From assembly GCA_958496175.1 (NCBI GenBank), contig OY292278.1:35960001-36024000 (forward strand): DNA of 64,000 nucleotides, in the 5' to 3' direction. Positions 49,701-61,700 of this stretch are shown here, in pieces. Below the pieces are notes generated by a model. The model saw only the letters and a list, made by a program, of their open reading frames with translations. It did no database searches and was not told the DNA's origin. Numbering within the stretch: position 1 is the stretch's first letter; each line of letters opens with the position of its first letter. The stretch comes from Sisyra terminalis. Taxonomy: Eukaryota > Arthropoda > Insecta > Neuroptera > Sisyridae. Made by a program: the position numbers and the translations under genes.

Positions 49701-52700
49701 TTTATCTTTTTATACTACAAAAAACCGAATACTGTATATATAGTCTGTAGGAGATAAATCTTGTGATCCTGTCCTTTTCATCACTTTATTTAATGTTAAG
49801 ATTTTGGGAAGAAGACTTTTTCATTGTTTTTTCTATATTTTCTTATTCAAAATTTACCAAAAATTGTTAGTAATTGAAAAGTAGTTCCAACAACATTGAG
49901 CTTAGAAAATTTTAATCGTTGAAAAATTTGCACATTTTATTCATTCTTAAAGTCGTAATTATGAGACCCATAATTGCTGTAATAGTCGATTTGATTGCAA
50001 CTGTTATATTAAATGTATAATGCCTATGGAAAAATTTATTATATTTCAGAGAAAATGAAATTGCGGAAAGAAAAGTAGGTATAAAAAATACATTAAATAT
50101 GTATTAAATTATGAAGGTTTTTAAAACAAGTCCATTTGTATGATGTTCAAATAACAGTCATTATTTACCAACGTTATAAAATTACGAATGGAATATTAGA
50201 CGCGAAAATTTAGAGAAATATAATTTCAAAAGTATTTTCTACTTACATTAAATATTTATTTGAATAATAATTTCCATTTGGCTTTTGTTAATTTTTTATT
50301 TTGAAATTATTAAAAAAATATGAGTCATGAGCTTAACATTTTTTTTAAATTAATTAGTTATTCCTCCACATTTTCACTGTTTTATATATTCCTTTTTTCG
50401 AATAAAAGTCACGTGACCCGACACAATACCGTGCTGATTGATTGGCAGCGGAATAATTAAGTCACATCAAATTATGAATTCTAAAAAGCTTCAATAAAGC
50501 TCAGCCACAAAACTAAAAGCATATGGCAGCGATATTTTTTTACATTTTGCTGAAAATTAATAATTCATCGCAACGCTAAAATCGTAAATATTTAGCTTTT
50601 CAGGCGAATCAGATTATTGAAGTATAAGTATGGTTTGAGGCTGCGCTTTTGTAAAGCTCATTACGAATCCCGGAATTGCGGTGGCGTGGAAAAATAGCGA
50701 GATATTGGAGCTTGATTTTTCGAATCTGATTCAATTATGGCATCGAAATGTGGTTCTAAGTGAAAAATTAGTTATTAAATGGGGAAGAATTTGATGAGGA
50801 AATTGAATTGGGAATATTGACGACATATTCCGGTTGTGCTGAACGTAAAAAGCACGAAAAACTTTTGAAAGTTTTGAAGTGTTTCACCGAAAAAGTCACT
50901 TATTCTTACATCGTTTTTATCTTTCATTGAAGCGTTAAACTTTTAAATTAATATTTTTCAATTGGAAACTAAGCTAAGTAAAAAGTATAAATTCCTGTTT
51001 TCACATTCGAGAAAATCTTTATGATTACTTTTTATGCTTTATACAAATATCTCAATTAAAAGCTTAAGATTATGTATGATAAACTAAAAATAATAGGCTC
51101 CTAAAGTTCAAATAAGATCTCATAATTCAAGTAAAATGTTACCTTGTCGAAAAAATGCAAAGTAAAACAATTACTAAAAGTCATGGTAGCCGTCCTGGAC
51201 CTGAAAGATACAGAATTTATACCTTCCGAAAGTCCAGTTTGTCATATTTTTTCGATTTTAAATTTTTTTAATTCTAAAATCACCAAAGATATTTGCAGCT
51301 TTAAACCGATAGTAAATCATTAATTTGAGTTGGAAAAATATTTTTTTGTCTATAAAATTTTAAGCCAGTGGTCCCCAACCCTATTGCCAGAGGCATCATT
51401 GTTGTAGTAGACCTTTTTACGTGAACTCAACGCTGGATCACTATAGCAAAAGTACTGCACAATGTAAAAAATATCAATTTAAATAATCGTGTTGAGTCTC
51501 ATTAAATATTATCTAAAATTATTAGAATAATTAATTAATTAATAAATTAATAGTGACTTTTTAAAAAAAAATCAACAATTAATAAAGTGTGCCGGTTTTA
51601 GGGCGTTAAAATATTAGTTTTTAGATTCGAATACGTTTTTCGTAAGAATATAAAATTCTCTATATAAAAATCTTATATATGTAAATTTCAAAAGAAAATA
51701 AATCCATTATAGACGTCACGCAGACGAAGTTGTGGGCATCAGTTAGCAATGGGTAAAGTGAAAATTGAAGTACTTTTTATTTTTGTTATGGCTTTTGTCA
51801 GTATGGATTCCATACGTTAAGTGTGAAACCAGTTTACTTGTTAGCTAGTGTGAAATGCAACCAATTGTACTTTTAACTGGTGATATGAAATAACATAGTA
51901 TAATCTTGAGGTCCAAAATGTGAACGAGATAATGGCAAGTTTAAATATGTCGTTCAGAAATTTTAAGTTTGAGGTATTTATTATTTATTGTCAACTGTAC
52001 TTCGTATACAACTGTTTCCGAATCCATTAGTGACACCTTTGAATCTACCTTTTTCTCACATTTTGGCCTTCAAGCTTTTACTATATTATTTCATATCACC
52101 AATTGAGAGCAGGTAGAAATTTCGCACCAGTTTGGTTTGGAATTTACCCAGTTTCCCTCCCTATACTGACCATTATGGAACAAAGTTTGATAAATTGATC
52201 GTAAATATCTTTTTACCTGCATTCTTTTGCACTATTCAAGAACAGATTTATCGATTTCGATAATATTTTGATTTCAGGTACATCTTAGTGCTTCGCCAAA
52301 AAAAAAAGTATAAAGAAGGTTACATATAAGTCTAATCTAAATATGTTTACCAATATTTAATTCTGGTTTTTCTTTGGGTTCAAATTTAAAGACAGTTTTC
52401 TTGATTCGATATGAAATTTTGTAATTAAGTTCAACTTATTTTTCTTAAGGAAAAAATGGTACCTATTTAGTATTTACGTTTAATTATTAATAATAAAAGT
52501 AGCATGCAGAAGAAGGTCGATTAAAATAAATTAATGGATATCTATTAATTAGATATTAACTAAACTCTTTGATTAAATATCAATGTTCTTTTTTAAAATA
52601 TCAAAAAATTAGCATATTATAAATCAGGGGTGGTTACCCTAATTGATATTGCAGGCCGTTTCGGGAATGTATCCAAACTCCGCGGACCACCATTAAAGTT

Positions 52701-55700
52701 ATACATCTCTAATTTTCCGTACTTAATTTAGATACACTGTTAACATTTTTATCTGTAAATATTTTTATTTATTTTTTGCGTCAGTAACATACTTGCGACC
52801 GCAGAAAACGGCATTTTCAACGGTCAATACAATAGCTACTATCGGTCAATACTTCATTACTATGATCGTGTCGTAGTTTTTAGAGGTATAGCAAATTTTC
52901 TCAAAACTTAATTGAAAAATGTAAATCTTGTAAGTAAGTTATAGAAGGTACAGCAGGGGATACTGTAAGTTGCTAAGGGAAGGGCTATTAATGTTGCAAG
53001 ATCATAATTTTAATTCCAAATTATTTATCTACAGCCATTATAATATGAACTGGCAGGACAACATCTGCTGGGTTCAGCTAGTAATTTCATGTTTTCAATA
53101 AATCATTTGCTTAACAATTATTTTTTGTTTTTAGAAAACTAAATTCCTAAACTTTTTCGTTTTCGTCCGTTTATTATCTACTTCAAAGTTTACCCGTGTA
53201 ACTCTTTCACGCTAGAAAATTCAAATGAAAAGTTATCGGTCATAAAATTTCACTTTCATGAGTTGCTGAAAGTTTTCAGACTAAACTAAAGTAGATATCT
53301 AAATAAATTTTAATTTTCCACCCCGGAGCCCGAAAATTTCTTTGCCAGTTCGTTACCAGTATGAGAAGTCAATGATTTTCTGTTTTTCGTTATTGCAGGT
53401 TCTCTACACACGGATAGCTTTTGGGCTTTGGCGAAGCTCTCGAGAGCTTGAGAGGCATCTGAACGCAAGTTCGCGCAATGGTAATCTTCTGCAACGCACA
53501 AGCAGCCGGTATGACAATCCTTCGATTGTCGTCGCCGACACTGAGGTAAGGGTAGCAGGTACTCAATCGGCGCCGCAAGTTGATTAAAAAAAATTCAATT
53601 TGCACGCAAAACGAGAACTAACGAGGTGGAAATTCGATTAGGTGGATGAAATTTAAGATTGAAAATAAGTGCAGAATATTCGGAGCTTGTTTATTGTAAA
53701 TAAGGTTCGAATTAATGCGTAGCTCGAAGCGGGAGGTTTCCCCGAAATGCGAGCGAAAAGTTAAATGAATTTGACGCCTACCTTAAAATGATCATCTTAC
53801 GAACTAATAGAATTCAGCTTTTGGAAAAGTATAAAGTAACATATAATTTAGTACATCTTTTACGTCACAAACACTAATTTTGAATTTTAATGAACAAAAT
53901 TTCTCTACCAACGTCAAGAGTTTTAAAGACAAAATATATGAGAAAAAAAAAACAGAATTCAAAATTGAATTTACTTGTACATTATACCATTGGATTTTTG
54001 GAATAAAAATAAACATGCCTTCTCATTAGGATATCTTTTAATTTGTACCCTTGGGGCATGAGGACATTGAATTTCCCCTTATTTTTTACTTTTCTCTTTT
54101 TCGTTGCAGGAAAACGTTTGAAAAATATTTTCTCATTTCTGAGTTTATCAAGGAAACTTGAAAATAAAAAAATTTTAAAAGAAAATTCCTAAGTACTGTT
54201 TAGCTGTATATATCATAATTTTATGACAACAGGTTTAGTTTCTTTGGTTTATTTCTCGGAATAGTCCAATCCTGTTTTTATATCCTTACTTCTATTAGGT
54301 CACTTTGTGATTAGTTTGTAAGATACGGAACCTATAATCTTAATTTTGGAATACGTCATAAAATTTAATAACCACCAAGTATTTTTTTTCAACTCAATTT
54401 ATTCCAAAATTACTTACATTAGATTTACAAATAATGTAATATCATAGAGGTAGCTATACCTATTATCTGTACATGGTCTGGAATACTTAAACTTAAACTA
54501 AATAAAATACAAAAAATAATTTAACATTTTATAAACATGTAAAAAATTTATTGCCTTAGTAATACGTTGTTTAGATAATTCACATCTTATTATTCATTAT
54601 TTGTCTGCTGAAGATTAATAACTGACTGCAAAACCTGATTCATAATTCTGTTTTTTTTATCTCAATTCAACAACTGTAGATCGATTTTGTGATCTAAAAT
54701 AATATTGTTTTTATTTAATAATAATTACAAGATAATAATTTTAATAAGTTAAGTAGTAAATAAAATTAATTAAATAAAATATTATCTAAAATAAAATCGC
54801 TAAAGTAAAATCGTTTTTACAGTCAATGATTATTCTTCAGAAGACAAATAATGAAGAATAAAATGTGAATTGTCTACCTTAAAGGCTCCTGTAAAAGTGA
54901 GCTAAATTTAAGTGCTTATAGATGTTTTCTTATTAAGTATGACACACATATTGTTAATGATAACTAATACTAACTACCCGTGAAATATTCACAGTCAACA
55001 CAACTGATAAATGGCAAAAATTAGTAATTGAATGAAATCGACATAACAGTTGAAACAAATGACAAATCACTTAGCTTAAATTCAAGACAATGATTGGCAA
55101 AATTGATATTAAAAATATATTAACTAGTCTAAAAAGGAGAAAAAATATATCTTAAGACCTCGCTTAACTGAATCATCATACCGATTTCTGAGGTTTTTGT
55201 TTATATTTATATCATTTTTTATTTTTCTTATCTTCATTCTTTTTTCTTGTTTTCAAAGCTATTCGGATACTGTAGCTATTCGTTTCTTGTTTCTTTAGGA
55301 TCTAATTTTCCAATGCATAAAGTTTGAATTTCAATTATCCAATTTAAAGGTTTTTCATGCAGTTATAAGCAGTTGTCACCATGACAAGGTGCTTTTAAAT
55401 TTCACGAGCAAATTTTCCGGCTATGGTGATTTGGTTTTTTAAATATTTGCTTTCAACCATGTTTTCCTGTTGATTTAAAGAGAAGTTTTTCTTTTCGAAA
55501 TCTTTATAAATTTTAACTTTTCCATAAATCATTCCGATAACAATTAAATGGTATTACAATACTTCTAGTTCTACTTAAAAGTTCTTTTAAGCCTCATTAA
55601 TATCTGGCAACAATGTATTTTGTTTTCATTGTATTCGAGAATAAATCGAGCCATAATAATATTTTGCCCTCTCCGAGCTTTCACCGCTGAACTCCGTGTG

Positions 55701-58700
55701 TATGACTTTTTAGTATTATCTGTTTTTAAAATAAATTAGGCTTCAAAAAAATTAATTTTATTAATAATAATCGAAGGTTCAATTATCGGGGGTATTTTGC
55801 CTTGGTGGTATTTTGTGCAGGAATGTTTTGTCTGGGGATATTTTGTTAGGGGAAATTTAATAACTGTTGCTTACCGTCGCGTTATAACTTTTAAAGTTTT
55901 TAGCGACTCTAGAACTAATAAAAATCCGTCATCGAAAAATATCGAAAATTTGCTCGATACTAGGATCAAATCTTAAATCTACCAGTTTCACCTACACCAC
56001 TCGGCACCAGCAGTAGGGTATTTTGTCTGGCGATATTTCGAGGGGATATTTTCTTGGGGGATCCAAACATTTGATAAATAGATTCACAGGTATTCTCGGT
56101 ATATGGTATAGGCACTTCTTTACTGGCTCGTTATTAGGACCATTACCACACCGACTTTCTGTCTAGTGAGATTAAGTATAAAAATTATGAATTAATTTAT
56201 TTTAGTTTTTAGATCCAAGGATGATTTTCCCATCATTCTTATACTGTTTTTTGCTCAGTGTTCTTCCAAATTGAGCAATGATTTTTATAAGCTTTTTGAT
56301 GGTACTTTTCACTATCTATATTATGATACCAAGTACTTGCCGTGAATCTGTGAATGGTGTCCAGGATTCTTGAAAGTCCAGGGCATCTGCCTTTTATTAC
56401 CATTTATACCTTTGTAACCTAGCACCCATCCCAAGTTGACCTTGTTTCTGATGGTGACGTTCATAAAGGTTTACAGGAAAGGTTACCTACGTTTTGTTCC
56501 AAGTGTATTCTGAAAAAAACAGGATCATATTTTTGGAATAGAAACAATTTATAATTATTAAGATAAGACTCACGCTAATATTTATCAGAACAACCATCAA
56601 ATTTTGAATCCAAAATATGCGTTAAAGATGTATGAAATAGGTATTTTCATTTAAAAAAAAAAGAAAATAGATTTTAAAAATGTCCAACTACAAAAACTTT
56701 TAATTATTTTTCAAGTATTTTAGAGTGTGCTATATAAATGTTATAGAAAAGGGAAAATTAAAATTGTTAATTTTCTTTCGTAAATATTTGATCTTTTGAT
56801 TATTTTGTATGAAAAGAAAAGGAAGAATTCCAATAAAAGAAAATTCAAAAATTTCGCAATTTAAAAGAAAGAATTTGCGTTAAATTCACAAAAAGTTGAC
56901 AGTTTAATAACAATGTTCTCTTTTATTGTAACTTACACATCATAATTGTTTCCATTGAAAGCACTGAAATTGTAATTGAAAAATTTTAGTGAAGAATTAT
57001 GTGAAATTTCCCGAGTTGAAAATATATCTATTTTGATAAATGCCCACAATTTTAGATAGTAAAAGCAATTAAAACCGATTTAAATTAAATTCAACATAAT
57101 TTAATATAGTGTGAAACGAATTCAGCTTGCAACTATTCTGTATAATGATTATTATGAATGCAAGACTATAAACACGGACAGATGAATATTGAATTATAGC
57201 AACAGTGGCAGAACATTAGTAACTTTAGTCAAAATATTTAACTCAAAGAACCGCCAATTAGTGAATTTCAATTTTCTATTAAGTGCTTTATTCTATTTTC
57301 TTGAAATTTTGATAACGATTTATGCAATTAAAAGTTTATGGTTATTAAAAAATCTAATGCTTTAGATTAAGAGCTTTTTTGTTTAATCACTGAATTGACG
57401 AATGTAGGTATATTTGCCTTGGAGTCCAGGTAAAAATATTAATTAAATTTTTGATGATGTGGAGTAAACTCTAAATTATTAAAATATTAAGACTTTCATT
57501 AAAAAGGGATAATACCTTGTTTGGCTTTAAAATTAATTTTAAATGAATAGTTCCAAGTTAATGAGGCCACGTTTATTTTGGCAGGATTTTAGTTTAGTTT
57601 GGAAATAATTTGCGTCGCGACAATTTATTTCATGATGCTCGCAAGTGCGTTTAACATAAGTGAATTATAAACTTGATTTAAGAGTGAAAATATTGCAGCC
57701 TTTAGAAATTCAACGTAGAATTTTAGATTAGGTGTCTACCTTCTATATATATAAATATACTGTAATGAGAAGTTAGTATAAGTAAAATATACAAGTTTGT
57801 ACTACGAAATGATTAATCTCAAAAACCACAACAGATTAGCAAATCACGATAAATTTTCTCATTACTGTAAGCTACAGGATCAAAGGATGAATTCTAAAAT
57901 AAAACTACTAAATTGATCAAAATAATTAGGATACGCATGATAAAACTTTTAAAACTATTAAAATAATTAGTCCAAACGGTCTGGGTGTATACATGATTTT
58001 TTTTTATTTGGGTATTTAGTAGTTAAAAGTTCATTCACACTTTAACCTATGCCATGGGGTTTAAGGTTACTTTGACCCTCAATGCTGGCCCTTCTCATCC
58101 AATAGTAATCATGGTTTTTATATGATACCAAATCATGAGAAAAAAAACTAGTGGATATCTTTGCTACGAAAATTATCTATTAAATTGTGATATCTCGTTT
58201 TAAAAAATCTCTCCATTTACCCTTATCACCCTTTGTCACATCTCTCAAACCCACTTTTCTCAGTGGTGTGTGAAAAAGTCCTTTATAAAAAGCTTTAACA
58301 TTTAAATAGCTGAATTCCAACTTCCTCTTCTTCTTTTCAAAAGAATAAAAAAAGTGAAGATTTGAAAATGATTTGTAGGAGTTTCAGTATCAAACATATA
58401 TTTACGAAAGTATATAATTTTGTAAAGGGTACCTATTTGTTTATAAAATGAAAATGGTATAATTTGAGCGTCACATAAAGAAAACATACCTACAAAAAAA
58501 TATAAAGTTCAAAAAATTGTAATAATTTTAATATAATAATTTTAAGTAATTTCAAAATAATCCACCGGTGGTGAAAGAGCTTACCGGTCGAGTGGTGATG
58601 ATGACCGTTCCAAAAGTGGTAGGTGTTGGGTTTGAATTAAGTATCGAGCACATTTTTGATACTTCTCGATTTATAAATTTTATTTATCTCTAGAGTTACT

Positions 58701-61700
58701 AATGACCTGATAGTTATAAAGCGACGGTAACATTTAAAAATGGTAAATTAAAATATTAACACTAATTTTAACAACAAGAACTCATTTACTCGATTCTATA
58801 AATTTAATTCAGTAATTTAATTCACTCAACTCAATCACTCGATTGATTTGTTCAAACTAATCACTCAATTTACTGTACCAATTCACAGAAGACTAGTACA
58901 AGAGATAAATATTGAATTTTGTAGAACTAAATATAATTAAACTCAAATTAAATAGAAAAATATTTAATAAAAATCATTAAATCATGCCTATAGCTAATTT
59001 ATAAATAAAAATTAAACAGTTAAAAATTGTTAAAGTAAAAAAAAATACAATATAAACATTATTTTACTATATTTGTATGCATCTGTATCTTTTTTCTAGT
59101 AATACTTCAGAAACTAGACAATCAATATAAAATAAGTATAAGTATATCAATATATAATAATATAAATAAGATAATAATGATGAATTTTTTGTTCATAAAA
59201 TCGTTTTTAATTAATTAATAAAATAAATAATTATTTTACGGTTTTAAGCCTGCGAGTAATAATTGTGACGCCATCGTCGCGCGACAATTTGCTTGCCGCT
59301 TTTATGAGGACAAGCCATAGTGACTTATTAGGTTACATGTGTATACATCCATTTAAACAAACTTATATTGTTGGCTTAATTATAAAATAAAAAAAAAGGA
59401 TAAAATAGAAAAAAGTATGAGCAATTTTTTGGCACCAATTACAATAAAAATAAGTCCATATAATTAGAGATAATCGGGAATTAAATTTTGGTTTTTTAAT
59501 TACGATTAATTAATTAATGATTAATGATAGCAGTGGAGCAATTGTGTATTTCGAAAGAGCAATTCATGAGCAATTTTTCGGCATTCGGTTTTAAAAAAAA
59601 AATAATATTTGGCGTCAACTTGCTTACGGTCCTAAAGAAGCTAGGGTACGACGCTTAGTACGACATGTATGTACTTTAATTCCTCTATCTCCTAAACTAT
59701 TGCAGATTCCATTATGAAATTTCTGATGTATCATAAGTGTACTTTAGGCTATATTTTGAAATAAAAAAAAAAACAAAAATCAAAATGTTCGAAGTTACTT
59801 AAATTCTGATTTGAAAAGTTTACTTTTGGTTTTGTATATTAAAAAAAAAATAAAAATGTCCAGTTTTTTTTTTTTCAAAAAATACGAATTTCAAAAACGT
59901 CAATTCTTTACAAGCGTATGACTTGGCAAATAATCATAATTCGAAAAAAATATTTTATATCCACATTCATTCTTACTAGAAGTACAAGTAGGGTAGAGGT
60001 ACTAAATATTGAACAGGCTCCATTTATTGAACGGGCTGCGTAGGAACTTAATTTTTAGAATAATTTGAAGTTTGATTTCATATTGAATATATACCTAATT
60101 ATTAATTAATACTTATATTGTAAATATAAAAGTTCACATGTGCAAACATATTGCGCAATAAAACTAAAAAAAAAAGTTTGTGCACACCTATCAGTAAACC
60201 ATGAAAACTGGTCATTAGAAACTTAACTTTGTAGTGTTTGGTAAGTACTTTTACAGTAAAATTTTATAAGTTTAATAACTTTGTAATAAATAATTTATTA
60301 TTAATCATGAAATTTAAATAGCAAAGATTAGTTGTCAATAATTGTTTTTATTATAATTGTCGCTGCAATTTAAATATTAATCTGTTCAACAATTGGTGTC
60401 GTGAATTATCGAGTGACCATTAAAATGTTCGTTGGTCAGTAATTAGAAAATTTACTAAATTTAAGGCACCATTGAATGACCAGGGTATTATTTGCAGATA
60501 ATGACAAGTTTATCTTAAAGTTTATGGTTTCAGTTTTAAAGAATTCACAAAATAATTAATAATAAATTTAAATAATACATATTTTTTTTAAGTTAAAGCA
60601 AGTATTTATTTTATTTTCATTCTAGATAGGTAACTTACTTAACTGTGCCTTAAAATGACATCAAAACCTCTAATTAAAAACAAAAAGTCAGTTCAAAACC
60701 GTCAGAGATGCCAATATAGTCTTGAGGATTTAGAAAATGCTGTGAATAATGTTAAAAATTCGGAATTAAGTATTAACAAAGCTAGTCAGTAATATAATAT
60801 ACCAAAGGGTACTTTATTTAACAAAGTAAAACAAGACCAAGTTGTTCCCTGTAAGTTAGATCAACGATTGAAAAATTGAAAAAAACGTGAACAAAAGGAA
60901 GAAGAACAACGCAAAAAACAAAAGGAAAATATAGAAAAAAAGATTAAAAAAGAACTGATCAAACTCACTGCACCTAACAAGATACAACGAGGTGCGTTAC
61001 CAAAAAAAACGATGCCAAAGACCTGTTGTCGATTCCGATAGTGACTAACGTGTTAATTTGTTAAAATTATTTATAATTTTAAAATAAAAATCCAAAGAAT
61101 TAAAAAAGTAATAATCCAGATAAAAAATAAGTATAATTTTGTAAGTATCATAAATGTGATACTACTGTTCAATATTTGGAACATGCCCGGTCAATATTAG
61201 GTGCTAGGTGTTCAATATTAGGGACAATCGGCTGTAATGTCTTTTATCATAATTTTAAGAAATTATTGAATAATAGAGTAAAAAAAACATTAAAAATTGA
61301 AAGCTAATATTTCAAAATTATTATAAATGCTTGTAACCGTTTATTAGGTTAAATAACAATTGGGTTTGTGAATTTTTTTTTTTTTTGTGATAAATGGAAA
61401 GATCATATATAAGTTTTATAGCAAAACTATTTTTTATTTTTTTATTTTCGCAATAATTTAAAAGTTATTTCAAAATAAAAATTAATTTTTGAATTTTTTG
61501 AATCTAGTACCGAAAACACGCCGACAGCTCCCGAACAAACACGAGCGCGTGTGACGTCCTAATGTTAGTTGTCAATTATTGCAGTTGATACAGAAATAAT
61601 AAGTACAGTGTTTTGATTGATTTAATTCTGTTGTGATAGTTAAATATTGAAATTTATATTGAGCATGTCGAACCTTAAAAGTTATCGTTCTTGTTTTGTA

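Larger units (their letters stand above)
53546..59990. other. Last intron, unassigned parts
   Basis: Holds the 54970 repeat, MITE half copy 55585 and SINEs 55864 and 58580. A CG-rich spot with GTCGCGCGAC lies near 59280. No other gene or exon was recognised. Confidence 0.4.
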
